DNA of 59,514 bases, taken from NCBI RefSeq assembly GCF_023703325.1, contig NZ_JAMQGM010000022.1, positions 1-59,514 of the forward strand. The letters are read 5' to 3'. The translations under genes and the position numbers were made by a program. The stretch comes from Streptomyces meridianus. GTDB lineage: Bacteria; Actinomycetota; Actinomycetes; Streptomycetales; Streptomycetaceae. The stretch's first letter is position 1; each line of letters opens with the position of its first letter. Below are positions 41,321 to 50,414 of the stretch, one piece after another. The notes beneath the pieces are model-generated. The model made no database searches, had not been told where the DNA came from, and worked only from the letters and a program-made list of their open reading frames with translations.

Positions 41321-42966
41321 CCGTCACCGAACGCACCGACGTCCTGGTCATCGGCAGCGGCTTCGGCGGCTCCATACCCGCCTACCACCTCGCCGCCGGC
41401 GGCGCGGAGGTCGTCGTCCTCGAACGCGGTCCGGAGCTGGGCGCCCAGGACTTCGCCCACGACCTGCGGATCGGCAGCTACACCCGGATCGTCGACCTCG
41501 TGCAGGGCGACGGCATCACCGTCGTCGCCGGAAACTGCGTCGGCGGCTCCAGCGTCGTCTACTTCGCCGCCTCCCTGCGCGCGCCCGGCTTCGTCTTCGA
41601 CCGCGAGGGCGGCCTGGGCCGGCGGCTGTGGCCCCAGTCGGTGACCCGCTCCGCGCTCGACCCCTGGTACGACCGGGTCGAGGAGACCATTCCGGTGGCT
41701 CGGCAGGAGTGGGGCCAGGTCCCGTACCCCGGGGGGCTGTTCGCCGCCGCCTGCACCCGAGCCGGCCGCACCTGCAACCCGGTGCCCGTCGCCGTCGACC
41801 TGGACCGCTGCACCAACTGCAACTGGATGCTCGGCGGCTGCCGCTTCGACGCCAAGCGTTCGATGCTGCTCAACTACCTCCCGGCGGCCACCGCGGCCGG
41901 GGCCGAGGTCCGGGCCCTGCACGAGGTGCAGACGATCGCCCCGGCCACCACCCCCGGCTACCGCTACCGGGTCGCCTACAGCGTCCTCGACGGCGACGAC
42001 TACCGGGTCCCCGTGAGCGCGGGCGCCATCGAGGCCAAGATCGTGGTCGTGGCCGCAGGAGCCGTCGGCACCCCGGTGCTGCTCCAGCGCTCCGCCCCGC
42101 TGCTGGGCGGCATGCCGCGGGCCGTCGGCCGCTACTTCTCCGGAAACGGCGACCGCGTCTCCATCGCCGACGTCGACGAGGACAAGGTCAGCGATCTGCT
42201 GGGGCTCGAACGGGGGCCCGGCAGCCCGTACGACGCGTTCCCCGTCGGCAAGCCGATCGGCTCGATGTCCTACGACCGGCTCGACCCGCAGGCGCCGGAG
42301 TTCACCCGGTTCTCGCTCCAGCAGATCTACTTCCCGGGGATCACCAACATCCTCGCGCAGGCCACCGACGACCCCGCCACCAGCTGGTTCGGGGTGGAGA
42401 AGAAGGAACTGCGGGCGCGCTGGCGCTCCTGGCTGTCCGTGCTGGCCATGACCGAGGACGACAACGAGGGCCGCTTCGGCCTGCCGCCCGCGACCGGCAG
42501 CTTCACCCGGGTCGCCTCCTCGGTCGGTCTGTCCACCCTGCGCTACCGGCCCACGGCCAACACCCTCCGGGGCTGGGCCGCAGCCGACGACGAGGCACGC
42601 GCCGTGCTGGAGCGCGACGGGCTCGCCCGGGTCCGGCCGTGGAGCGAGGCAGTGGGGGGATCGCTCAGCGCGCACCCGCTGTCCTCCTGCCGCATGGGTG
42701 ACGACCCGGCCACCTCGGCCCTGGACGACCGCAATGAACTGCGGGGCCACCCGGGCCTGTTCGTGACCGACGGGGCCGCCGTACCCACCTCACTGTGCGT
42801 CAACCCGTCCCTGACGATCGCGGCGCTGGCCGAACGGGCGTGCCCGCACATCGTGGACCGGGCCGCCGACGCCGGGGTGAAGGTACGGTACGGGGCTCCC
42901 GCCCCGGACGGCTCGACTTCCGGCCGCCGCGGAGTGCTGAAACTCTCGACGAAGGAACGCCGTTGA
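41317..42966 (+). CDS. GMC family oxidoreductase
   Basis: A 549-residue FAD oxidoreductase of the GMC family. The Rossmann start is VLVIGSGFGGSIPAYHLAAG, VVLERGPELG follows, and GNCVGGSSVVYFAASLRAPG is the GMC signature region. A Cys-rich segment RCTNCNWMLGGCRFDAKRS lies at about residues 167-185, and the C-terminal block SLSAHPLSSCRMGDDPATSA and LFVTDGAAVPTSLCVNPSLT is close to that of cholesterol oxidase-like and long-chain alcohol oxidases. Cholesterol oxidase-type and gluconate dehydrogenase-type roles are both possible. There is no own signal peptide; its neighbour with a Tat signal could export it. It overlaps genes on both sides. Confidence 0.85.
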   Translation: MTVTERTDVLVIGSGFGGSIPAYHLAAGGAEVVVLERGPELGAQDFAHDLRIGSYTRIVDLVQGDGITVVAGNCVGGSSVVYFAASLRAPGFVFDREGGLGRRLWPQSVTRSALDPWYDRVEETIPVARQEWGQVPYPGGLFAAACTRAGRTCNPVPVAVDLDRCTNCNWMLGGCRFDAKRSMLLNYLPAATAAGAEVRALHEVQTIAPATTPGYRYRVAYSVLDGDDYRVPVSAGAIEAKIVVVAAGAVGTPVLLQRSAPLLGGMPRAVGRYFSGNGDRVSIADVDEDKVSDLLGLERGPGSPYDAFPVGKPIGSMSYDRLDPQAPEFTRFSLQQIYFPGITNILAQATDDPATSWFGVEKKELRARWRSWLSVLAMTEDDNEGRFGLPPATGSFTRVASSVGLSTLRYRPTANTLRGWAAADDEARAVLERDGLARVRPWSEAVGGSLSAHPLSSCRMGDDPATSALDDRNELRGHPGLFVTDGAAVPTSLCVNPSLTIAALAERACPHIVDRAADAGVKVRYGAPAPDGSTSGRRGVLKLSTKERR

Positions 42967-43922
42967 AGCAGGACCAGGATGCGACCGCCCGCCTGTACCC
43001 GCCGCTGCTGCGCGGCAGGCCCGGACGGCTGGAGGTCTGGTACGCGACCCTGACCGACCCCGGGACCGGCACCGGAGTGTGGATCCACCACGAGGTGGTG
43101 ACCCCACCGGACGGCTCACCCGGCCGTGCCCACGGCTGGATATCGGTCTTCACCCCCGGAAGGCCTCCGGTGACCGAGCGGTTCGGCGCGGACACCTCCG
43201 CCCGGCCCATCGGCGGCGACGCCTACTTCGCCACCCCGTCCGTCAACGCCTCACGGGGCCTGCTCAAGGGCAGCGCCGGGCGGATCCGCTGGAAGCTGGA
43301 CGTGACCGAGGGCGGCGCGCCGCTCTACACGTTCCCGCGCTGGGTGTGGGAGCGGAAGCTGCTGCCCGCCGCCCAGGTGGTGCCCGCCCCTGACGCCCTC
43401 TTCGACGGCCGGCTGGAGGTCGACGGGGAGCGGCTGGAGCTGTCGCGCGCCCGCGGCGCCGTCGCCCGCATCGCCGGGCACGGCAACGCCAAGCGCTGGG
43501 CGTGGCTGCACGCCGACCTCGGTGACGGTGACGCCCTGGAGCTGGTGGCCGCCGTGGCCCGCCGGCCCGGCATGCGCCGGCTCCCGCCCCTGCCGCTGCT
43601 CCAGCTGCGGACCGGGGGGAAGGACTGGCCGCTCGACCCGCTGCTGGCCGCGCCGTTCTTCAAGGCCGACATCGGGCTGCCGGCGTGGTCGGTGACCGGC
43701 CGCTTCGGGCTGCGCCGGCTGCGGGTGGAGGTACGCCAGAACCCCGACGACTGCGTGGAGTTGGGCTACACCGATCCGGACGGCGCCACCGCCACCTGCA
43801 CCAACAGCGAGCGGGCATCCGCCGAGATCGTCCTCGAACGGCGCACCCGCACCGGCTTCGAGACCGAGCGCCACTGGACGCTGGACCACACCGCGCACGC
43901 CGAGGTCGGCACCCGGCCCTGA
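42963..43922 (+). CDS. Hypothetical protein, fourth gene of the GMC operon (lipocalin/cyclase-like)
   Basis: A 319-residue protein beginning at TTG 42963, with AAGGAA six bases upstream; the start overlaps the GMC stop (TTGA). The sequence is rich in beta strands: RLEVWYATLTDPGTGTGVWI, HHEVVTPPDG, HGWISVFTPG, RWKLDVTEGG, RWAWLHADLGDGDALELVAA and ETERHWTLDHTAHAEVG. The pattern resembles the two-domain lipocalin-like fold of CrtC hydratases and tocopherol cyclases, which act on isoprenoid lipids; this is a visual impression only. No signal peptide. As the last gene of a tightly coupled operon it may act on the same lipid-like substrate as the oxidoreductase. Confidence 0.68.
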   Translation: MKQDQDATARLYPPLLRGRPGRLEVWYATLTDPGTGTGVWIHHEVVTPPDGSPGRAHGWISVFTPGRPPVTERFGADTSARPIGGDAYFATPSVNASRGLLKGSAGRIRWKLDVTEGGAPLYTFPRWVWERKLLPAAQVVPAPDALFDGRLEVDGERLELSRARGAVARIAGHGNAKRWAWLHADLGDGDALELVAAVARRPGMRRLPPLPLLQLRTGGKDWPLDPLLAAPFFKADIGLPAWSVTGRFGLRRLRVEVRQNPDDCVELGYTDPDGATATCTNSERASAEIVLERRTRTGFETERHWTLDHTAHAEVGTRP

Positions 43923-43990
43923 CGCCGCCGGGGCGTGCGTTCCTGCGCGGCCTCCACCCCCGCCCCGACGTCCGATCGATCGCCGTTCCC

Positions 43991-44024
43991 GGCCCGTCCC
44001 CTAAGGGCGGGCCGGGGGACTTTT
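43991..44024 (+). terminator. Terminator after the GMC operon
   Basis: GGCCCG-T-CCC (43991-44000) pairs with GGG-CGGGCC (44005-44013) around a CTAA loop with one bulged T, followed after GGGGGAC by TTTT (44021-44024). Confidence 0.65.
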
Positions 44025-44076
44025 CCGGGCCCGGCCCCCGATGTGCCGGCCCGTCGCCCGGCCCAGCATGGGGGCC

Positions 44077-45603
44077 ATGACGAGACGTTCCCCGCTCCGG
44101 AGACACGCGCTGCACCTCCTCGTGGTGCTCGTGGCCCTGTCCGTGACGGCCGTCACCGCCCTCGCCACCGGCGTCATCCTGCTGTACCGCGGCGCCACCG
44201 TGTCCACGGTCGGCACGACGGAGTTCCGCAACGAACTGGCGGTGCCCCCGCTGGCCGAGTCGTCCGTCGACGCCGACGGAACCAGGAACTTCGACCTCAC
44301 GATGCAGCAGGGCAGCACCGAGTTCCTGCCCGGTCGGCAGACCCCCACCTGGGGCTTCAACGGCACCTACCTCGGTCCGACGCTGCGGGCCGAGCGCGGC
44401 GAGCGGGTGAAGGTCCGGGTCCGCAACACCCTGGGCGAGGCGTCGACCGTGCACTGGCACGGCATGCACCTGCCCGCCCCGATGGACGGCGGTCCGCATC
44501 AGATGGTCCCGGCGGGCGGCACCTGGGCACCGCACTGGACGGTCGACCAGCCCGCTGCCACGCTCTGGTACCACCCGCACCCGCACGGGGCCACCGAGGA
44601 CCACGTCCGGCGCGGACTGGCCGGGATGTTCCTGCTGGACGACGAGCGGTCCGGCCGCCTGCCGCTGCCGAAGAGGTACGGCGTCGACGATCTGCCCGTG
44701 ATCGTCCAGGACGTGGCCTTCGACGGCAAGGAGTTCGACTTCGAGCACCGAGCCCTGCGGGACGTGGGATTCCTCGGCGACCGGACCATGGTCAACGGCA
44801 CCCTCGACCCCTACCGCGAGGTCCGCGACGAACGGGTGCGGCTGCGGCTGCTCAATGCCTCGACGGCCCGCGTCCACGCCTTCGGGTTCGACGACGACCG
44901 CGGCTTCTCGCTCGTCGCCACGGACGGCGGACTGCTGTCCTCGGCCGTCACGAAGAAGCGGCTGCAGCTCTCACCCGGCGAGCGGGCGGAGATCGTCGTC
45001 CGGATGGAGCCCGGCGAGCGCACGGTCCTGCGCAGCCTTCCGCTCGACGCCGGCCTCAACTTCTGGAGCAAGCGGTTCAGCGGGGGCGACGACTCCTTCG
45101 ACGTCCTGCAACTGCGTGCCGCCGAAACGTTGCGGCCGTCTCCCGCTCTGCCCGACCGGCTCGGCGAACCGGAGGTGCCCGACGGGTCCGACTCCGTGCG
45201 CGAGCGCCACTTCCGCCTGCAACTGCCGCTCATCAACGGCCGGACGATGGACATGAACCGCATCGACACGACGGTCACCCGCAGTACGGCGGAGACCTGG
45301 GTCATCCGCAGCGAGGACGGCACGCCCCACAACTTCCATGTGCACGACGTGCAGTTCAGGATCCTGTCGGTGAACGGCCGCCGCCCTCCACCGGAGCTCC
45401 GCGGGCCGAAGGACACGGTGTTCGTTGCTCCGAACGCCACGGTGAGGATCGCTCTGCGCTTCGACGGGCCGGCCGACCCGGAGACGCCGTACATGTACCA
45501 CTGCCATCTGCTCTACCACGAAGACCGGGGAATGATGGGCCAGTTCGTCGTCGTCGAGCCGGGGCAGCGCGCCGGACGCCCGCCGCACGGTGACGGGCAC
45601 TGA
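44077..45603 (+). CDS. Multicopper oxidase (laccase-like, three-domain)
   Basis: A 508-residue multicopper oxidase. An N-terminal membrane helix (HLLVVLVALSVTAVTALATG) anchors or exports it. All copper ligand motifs are present: HWHGMH and HPHPHG in the first domain, HNFHVHDVQF and HCHLLYHEDRGMM in the last. The axial type-1 ligand is Met (GMM). The middle cupredoxin domain is DLPVIVQDVAFDGKEFDFE onward. These enzymes oxidise copper, phenols or metals outside the membrane, taking electrons to O2. The start is ATG 44077 behind a G-rich site. No copper-responsive operator is recognisable. Confidence 0.9.
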   Translation: MTRRSPLRRHALHLLVVLVALSVTAVTALATGVILLYRGATVSTVGTTEFRNELAVPPLAESSVDADGTRNFDLTMQQGSTEFLPGRQTPTWGFNGTYLGPTLRAERGERVKVRVRNTLGEASTVHWHGMHLPAPMDGGPHQMVPAGGTWAPHWTVDQPAATLWYHPHPHGATEDHVRRGLAGMFLLDDERSGRLPLPKRYGVDDLPVIVQDVAFDGKEFDFEHRALRDVGFLGDRTMVNGTLDPYREVRDERVRLRLLNASTARVHAFGFDDDRGFSLVATDGGLLSSAVTKKRLQLSPGERAEIVVRMEPGERTVLRSLPLDAGLNFWSKRFSGGDDSFDVLQLRAAETLRPSPALPDRLGEPEVPDGSDSVRERHFRLQLPLINGRTMDMNRIDTTVTRSTAETWVIRSEDGTPHNFHVHDVQFRILSVNGRRPPPELRGPKDTVFVAPNATVRIALRFDGPADPETPYMYHCHLLYHEDRGMMGQFVVVEPGQRAGRPPHGDGH

Positions 45604-45628
45604 GCGCGGGCGCCGGAGGCGGCGCGGC

Positions 45629-46051
45629 TCAGGCGGGCGAGCCGGCCAGGTCCCCGCGACGCAGGCCCGATCCGGCGGGCGCGTGCGCGGGGTCGGGACC
45701 GGTGTCGGCGATCCGGTTGTTCTCGTCGACGAACACCACGCGCGGGCGGAACGTCCGGGCCTCCGCGTCGTCCATGACCCCGTACGCGATGAGGATCACC
45801 AGGTCGCCGGGGCTGATCAGCCGGGCCGCGGCGCCGTTGATGCCGATGACGCCGGAGTCCCGCGGCCCCTCGATGACGTACGTGGTGAGCCGCGCGCCGT
45901 TGTCGACGTCGACGATGTCCACCTGCTCGCCCGGAAGGAGGTCGGCGGCCTCCATCAGGTCGGCGCTGATCGTCACGGACCCGACGTAGTGCAGGTCGGC
46001 CTGGGTCACGGTGGCGCGATGGATCTTCGACTTCATCAGGGTCCTCAGCAC
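45629..46051 (-). CDS. panD: Aspartate 1-decarboxylase
   Basis: A 140-residue PanD, which makes beta-alanine from aspartate for pantothenate and CoA. The N-terminus [20 protein letters not shown] is the family signature. The self-processing site Gly24-Ser25 is intact in [10 protein letters not shown]; cleavage makes the pyruvoyl cofactor on Ser25. [14 protein letters not shown] and [20 protein letters not shown] complete the double-psi barrel. The start GTG at 46051 gives the canonical N-terminus; a longer frame exists but is not family-like. The binding site is weak. Other pantothenate genes are not adjacent. Confidence 0.95.
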   Translation of the reverse strand: MLRTLMKSKIHRATVTQADLHYVGSVTISADLMEAADLLPGEQVDIVDVDNGARLTTYVIEGPRDSGVIGINGAAARLISPGDLVILIAYGVMDDAEARTFRPRVVFVDENNRIADTGPDPAHAPAGSGLRRGDLAGSPA

Positions 46052-46139
46052 GCGTGCACCGTAACCCGGTTCGGGGCCCAGCGGCCGGGAGTGTGGCGTA
46101 CACCGCACCGCCACCGCCGACCCCGCGGACGGATTGCGG

Positions 46140-46559
46140 TCAGCCCTCCTTGCCGCCCCGCTCGGTCCTGCACCACTGCTCGACCTTGGTCAGGTCCTTC
46201 CGGCGCTGCTCGAGCGTGGGAACGAGGGTGCGGCGGAACTTCAGCCTGTTCTCGAGGTAGTTCGCGACCTCGTCGTGACCCGCGGCCTTCGCCCGCTCGA
46301 GCCGCTTCTCCAGCCGGTCGACGGAGCCGCGCCGCGCCGGACCCGCGTTGAGCCGCTTCACCGCCCGGGCGATGCGCTTGTCCATCCTGGGCGCGTGCTT
46401 GCACAGGGAGCGCGATCCGTCCCGGGAGGATGCGGCGGCGGTCTTCCGGGCCTCGTCGGACGAGGTGGCGTCGTCACCGGCTGCGGTCGCGATGCCGGCC
46501 GCCGTGAGCAGCGAGGCGAGCACGGCGGCGGATACGGCGGCGGTCCTGAACCTGGACAT
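46140..46559 (-). CDS. Small secreted helical protein
   Basis: A 139-residue exported protein. The signal peptide ([20 protein letters not shown], cleaved near ATAAG) is followed by a Ser/Asp-rich linker and a highly charged helical region: [51 protein letters not shown], and [12 protein letters not shown]. Two cysteines, at the ends of the folded part (LCKHA and QWCRT), could form a disulfide closing a helical bundle. No family is recognised. It lies directly downstream of the sensor kinase gene on the same strand, 67 bases after its stop, and could be a target or co-factor of that system; this is only positional. Confidence 0.72.
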   Translation of the reverse strand: MSRFRTAAVSAAVLASLLTAAGIATAAGDDATSSDEARKTAAASSRDGSRSLCKHAPRMDKRIARAVKRLNAGPARRGSVDRLEKRLERAKAAGHDEVANYLENRLKFRRTLVPTLEQRRKDLTKVEQWCRTERGGKEG

Positions 46560-46626
46560 GGCGAAGTCCTCCTGGAAGCAGCACGGTCCGGCGGGTCGGG
46601 TCCCCCGGATGCCGTTGGCCGAGACC

Positions 46627-48147
46627 TTAGGAGCCGTCCTTGTGGAAATCGTGTGACCCGGACTGCGGACCGGCGTACGACCGGGCCGCCGCGGCCATCC
46701 AGTCCCGCCGCAGCGGCAGCGTGGCCGTGGTCGCCGCCCCCGGTCCGGACAGCGCGGGCAGCCGGACCTCGATCCGGGTGCCTGAACCGCCGGGCCGCTC
46801 CAGCACCCGGATCCGGCCCCGGTGGAGGGCGACCTGCTGGGCGACGAGCGTCAGCCCGAGACCCGAGCCGGGGCTGTCCGGGCCGCGCCGGAACCGCTCG
46901 AAGACGCTGCCGCGCAACTGCGCCGGAATGCCCGGCCCGTGGTCGTCGACGGTCAGCACCGCCTCCGCCGCCCCCGGCCGCCCGCTCGCCCGCAGCACGA
47001 CCTCCACCCGGGCGGGCTGCTCCCCGGTGCGCCCGTGCACCAGGGCGTTGCCCAGGAGGTTGTCGACGACCGTCCGCAGTCCGGGCTCCCAGCCGTGCAC
47101 CCGCGGGCTCTGCTCGGTGCGTACGCCGATCCGGGCCCCGGGGTGGCGGCGCCGCAGGTCCTCGGCCGATGTGTCGATCACGTCCGCCACCTCCACCGGG
47201 CCGAAGGCGTCCGCCTCGACGAGGTCGCCGCGCCCGAGTTCGCGCAGCATCACCAGCAGGCCGAGGAGCCGCGCGTGTTCGCGCCGCAGGTCGCGGACCG
47301 CCTCCTCGCGGTCCCGTTGTCCGAGGTCGGGGTGTTCGGCCAGCACCTCCAGGTTGGTCTGCATGCTCATCAGGGGCGTGCGCAGCTCGTGCGAGGCCGC
47401 TGCCGAGAACGAGCGTGCCGTCTCCAGGGCCTCGGCGGTCCGGGCGGCCTGCTCGTCGTAGCGTGCAAGAACCGTGCGCAGGGTGGCGGCGAGGTCGTCG
47501 ACCTCGGCGATCCGGGTGGGGGTGTGCTCGAGGCGCGTCGCGGTGGCCCGGGGGTCCAGTCCGCTGGTGCGCCGTTGCAGCAGCCGCAGCGGCCGGGCCG
47601 CGCGGGCGGCGACGGCCCAGGCCAGCAGCCCGGAGACCGGCGCGGCCAGCAGGGCCGTGGCGATCACCCTCCGCCGCACCAGGCTGAGTTGGGTACGGCT
47701 CGCCGTGTCCGGTGCGAGCAGCCACAGGGTGCCCCTGACGTGCTGCCGGGGCACCTTCACCGGATCCGAGAGCACCCGCCAGCTCTCGCCCGCGCCGCGC
47801 ACCGTGACGGGCACGGGCGCGCGGGCGGGCAACCGCACGGCGGGGTCGGGCTGCGGGCCGCCGGACGCGGTGCCCTCGGGGCCGGTGAGACGGATGCCGA
47901 TGTCCAGGCCTGAGGCGAACAGGCTGCGCTGCCGGGCCTGTTCGACGGCGGGCGGGCGTCCGGTGGCGGTCACCCGCAGCAGTCGGCGGGCGTCCTCGGC
48001 GACGGCCGCCGCCCGGTCGTGGAGCCGGGCGTCCTGCTGGGCGCGCAGGTCACCCGTGACCAGGCGGAGCAACAGCGCACCGGAGGCCATCACCATCAGC
48101 GGGACGACTGCGGCGACGGACAGGGCGATCCTGGTCGAGAGCTTCAT
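46627..48147 (-). CDS. Two-component sensor histidine kinase
   Basis: A 506-residue membrane sensor kinase. A first membrane helix (IALSVAAVVPLMVMASGALL), a ~130-residue external sensor, and a second helix (VIATALLAAPVSGLLAWAVA) lead to a HAMP-like linker. The dimerisation box has the phospho-acceptor in SFSAAASHELRTPLMSMQTN. The ATPase domain shows VVDNLLGNALVHG (N box), VDDHGPGIPAQ (G1), VFERFRRG (F box) and GSGLGLTLVAQQ (G2). The ATG overlaps the response-regulator stop (ATGA at 48144-48147), so both are co-translated. The signal is not known. Confidence 0.9.
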   Translation of the reverse strand: MKLSTRIALSVAAVVPLMVMASGALLLRLVTGDLRAQQDARLHDRAAAVAEDARRLLRVTATGRPPAVEQARQRSLFASGLDIGIRLTGPEGTASGGPQPDPAVRLPARAPVPVTVRGAGESWRVLSDPVKVPRQHVRGTLWLLAPDTASRTQLSLVRRRVIATALLAAPVSGLLAWAVAARAARPLRLLQRRTSGLDPRATATRLEHTPTRIAEVDDLAATLRTVLARYDEQAARTAEALETARSFSAAASHELRTPLMSMQTNLEVLAEHPDLGQRDREEAVRDLRREHARLLGLLVMLRELGRGDLVEADAFGPVEVADVIDTSAEDLRRRHPGARIGVRTEQSPRVHGWEPGLRTVVDNLLGNALVHGRTGEQPARVEVVLRASGRPGAAEAVLTVDDHGPGIPAQLRGSVFERFRRGPDSPGSGLGLTLVAQQVALHRGRIRVLERPGGSGTRIEVRLPALSGPGAATTATLPLRRDWMAAAARSYAGPQSGSHDFHKDGS

Positions 48148-48902
48148 CGCGCCTGCTCCGCCCGGCACGGGGTGTCGTCCCGCAGGACGAAGCCGACGCC
48201 CCGCACGGTGTGGACGATGCGCGGCCGTCCGCCCGCCTCGAGCTTGCGGCGCAGATAGCTGACGAAGGTGTCGACGGCGTCGGTGCGCACCTCGAGGTCG
48301 TAGCCCCAGACCCGGTCGAGGAGCTGGTCGCGGGTGAGCACGATGCCGGCGTTGCGGGCGAGGACGTGGAGGAGTTCGAACTCGCGGCGGGTGAGCGTCA
48401 CCGGCGCGCCGTCGAGCAGGACCCGGCGCGCCGCCGGTTCGACGCTCAGGCCGCCCACCCGAACGGCGTCCGGGTGCGAATCCGCGCCGGGCCGGGCGTT
48501 GTCGTCCCGCGGCGGGCGGCGGCGCAGCAGGGCCTGGAGGCGCAGGACGAGTTCCTGCAGGGCGAACGGCTTGACCAGGTAGTCGTCGGCGCCGGACTGG
48601 AGGCCGGCGATCCGGTCGCCGGTGCCGTCCAGGGCGGACAGCATGAGGACCGGCAGGTCGCTGCCCTCCGCGCGCAGCCGCCGGCAGACCTCGATGCCGC
48701 CGAGGTCCGGCATGGATATGTCCAGGACGACGACGTCGGGCGGCAGTGCGGCGACGGCTTCCAGGGCGCGCAGGCCGCCGTCGGCGAGCTCCACGGTGAA
48801 GCCGCGCAGCCGCAGGCCGCGTTCCAGCGACCGGCGGATCGCCGCGTCGTCGTCCACCACCAGCACCCGGCCCTGGGCACCCCGGCCACCGGTTCCGGCC
48901 AT
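48144..48902 (-). CDS. OmpR/PhoB-family response regulator
   Basis: A 252-residue response regulator. The receiver domain has VLVVDDDAAIRRSLERGLRL, the phospho-acceptor Asp in VVVLDISMPDLGG, and the lysine in ADDYLVKPFALQEL. The DNA-binding winged helix at residues ~155-245 reads LTRREFELLHVLARNAGIVL, LDRVWGYDLEVRTDAVDTFV and HTVRGVGFVLRDD. It starts at ATG 48902 after GGAGG and overlaps the kinase gene. Regulators of this shape in Streptomyces usually control envelope or osmotic responses. Confidence 0.92.
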   Translation of the reverse strand: MAGTGGRGAQGRVLVVDDDAAIRRSLERGLRLRGFTVELADGGLRALEAVAALPPDVVVLDISMPDLGGIEVCRRLRAEGSDLPVLMLSALDGTGDRIAGLQSGADDYLVKPFALQELVLRLQALLRRRPPRDDNARPGADSHPDAVRVGGLSVEPAARRVLLDGAPVTLTRREFELLHVLARNAGIVLTRDQLLDRVWGYDLEVRTDAVDTFVSYLRRKLEAGGRPRIVHTVRGVGFVLRDDTPCRAEQAR

Positions 48903-48999
48903 CGGGTCCTCCGCTTTCGTCGGCTTCCTCGGCCCCCGCTCCCCGGCGCAACCCTCACCGACGCGGCCCACGGTGACAAGCTCGGCGGGTGAGGAGGCC

Positions 49000-49021
49000 G
49001 GCCCGGCCGCCGCGCCGGGCC
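49000..49021 (-). terminator. Possible terminator of the MFS exporter gene
   Basis: GGCCCGGC (49000-49007) pairs with GCCGGGCC (49014-49021), 45 bases past the stop of the MFS gene at 49067. No T-run follows. Confidence 0.4.
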
Positions 49022-49066
49022 GGGCCGGGCGACCGGACGGAACCGGGGTGTGCGGAGGGCCGGCGA

Positions 49067-50356
49067 TCAGCTCGGCTGCGCGTCGGCTGCCGTCGGGGGA
49101 GCGGGCGCGGCCACGGACGTCCTGGCGTCCTGCGGGCCGGACAGTGTGCGGATCCGGCGGGTCAGCATGGGCAGGGCGGACAGGGCCATGCCCACGGTGC
49201 CCACGGCCACTCCGGTGCGGCTGTCGAAGATCCGCCCGACGAGGCCGCCGAGGACCGCGCCGAGCGGCAGCACTCCGTAGATGAACAGCCGGTAGCCGCC
49301 CTGGGTGCGGGCCAAGGAACCGCGGGGTGCGACGACTTGGCGCAGGGTGACGGAGAGGGTGTTGGCGGAGCCGAGGCCGAGGCCGCTGACGAACTGGATC
49401 AGCGCGAGGGAGGCGGCGAGGGCGGTGCCGTCCCCCGGGAGGGCGGCGATGAAGAGCGGGGTCCCGGTCGACAGGGTCAGGGAGACGGCGAACGCCCGCC
49501 CGTAGCCGAGCCGTCCGGCCAGCCGCAGTGCGGCCATGGTGCCGAGGAAGGCGCCCGCCCCGGCCGCGCTGAGGGCCAGCCCGAACAGTCCGGCGCTCAG
49601 GCCCCGGTCGGTGACGGCGAAGACGACCAGGTTGACGGTGAAGATCTGCGACGCACCGTTGTAGATCATGGCGTGGGAGGTGAGTGCCCGCAGGAACGGG
49701 TTGGCGGCCAGGAGCCGGAGCCCCTCCAGCAGCCCTGTCGGTTTCTCCTCCTGCGGCGGGGCCGGTTCGGGCCGCCGCGCCCCGGCCACGCCGAGCGCCC
49801 CGGCGACGTAGCTGAGCGCGTCGAGCAGGACGGCCGCCGCGGGGCCGACCAGTTGGGCGAGCCCGCCCGCGAGTCCGGGCCCGGCCACCATGGCGGCAGT
49901 GGTGGAGCCCTGGGTGGCGCGGTTCGCCGCCGCCAGGTCGTCCTCGTCGACGAGCGAGGGCACGTAGGCGAAGCTGCCGATCTCGAACACCACGCCGGCC
50001 GCGCCGACGACGAGTGCGACAGCGACCAGGACGGGTATCGACAGCGCGCCGGCCGCGTACGCCACCGGCACCGCGGTCAGGGCGGCGGCGCGGACCAGGT
50101 CCGCGCCGATCATCACCTTGCGCCGCCGCCGCTTCTCCAGCCAGTGCCCGGCGAGCAGGGGCAGCAGCAGGTTGGGCAGGTAGGCCGCCGTGGCGATCGC
50201 GGCGACGCCCGTGGATCCGGCGTCGAGGACCAGTGTGGCGAGCAGGGGAAGCGCGACGGCGCTGATGTGCGTCCCGGCGACGGAGATGGTGTGGCCGGCC
50301 CAGAAGCGCCGGAAGTCGCGGTTCCGGCGCAGCAGTCCGGGGTTGGTTACCTTCAC
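49067..50356 (-). CDS. MFS transporter (EntS-like exporter)
   Basis: A 429-residue major facilitator with 12 predicted helices. It opens with RRNRDFRRFWAGHTISVAGT, has the loop region LLAGHWLEKRRRRKVMIGAD between helices 2 and 3, and the mid-region TGLLEGLRLLAANPFLRALT, typical of the EntS/macrolide-efflux branch (MFS_3). A divergent control region with repeated GGTWACC sites links it to the CGNR protein gene. One of these sites falls in its own codons 3-5. Substrate is unknown. Confidence 0.85.
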   Translation of the reverse strand: MKVTNPGLLRRNRDFRRFWAGHTISVAGTHISAVALPLLATLVLDAGSTGVAAIATAAYLPNLLLPLLAGHWLEKRRRRKVMIGADLVRAAALTAVPVAYAAGALSIPVLVAVALVVGAAGVVFEIGSFAYVPSLVDEDDLAAANRATQGSTTAAMVAGPGLAGGLAQLVGPAAAVLLDALSYVAGALGVAGARRPEPAPPQEEKPTGLLEGLRLLAANPFLRALTSHAMIYNGASQIFTVNLVVFAVTDRGLSAGLFGLALSAAGAGAFLGTMAALRLAGRLGYGRAFAVSLTLSTGTPLFIAALPGDGTALAASLALIQFVSGLGLGSANTLSVTLRQVVAPRGSLARTQGGYRLFIYGVLPLGAVLGGLVGRIFDSRTGVAVGTVGMALSALPMLTRRIRTLSGPQDARTSVAAPAPPTAADAQPS

Positions 50357-50408
50357 TATGCCCCCATCCAGTAACGGTTACCGGCTGATGATGGCACAGC
50401 GGTAACCT
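50345..50408. promoter_or_regulatory. Divergent control region with three GGTWACC sites
   Basis: GGTTACC occurs at 50345-50351 and 50376-50382 and GGTAACC at 50401-50407. Around the middle one, GTAACGGTTAC forms a dyad (50371-50381). TAACCT at 50403-50408 may be the -10 of the CGNR gene whose ATG is six bases later, implying a leaderless message. The three copies of one palindromic heptamer in 63 bases suggest an operator; the binding protein could be the CGNR protein itself. Confidence 0.5.
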
Positions 50409-50414
50409 TTCGTC

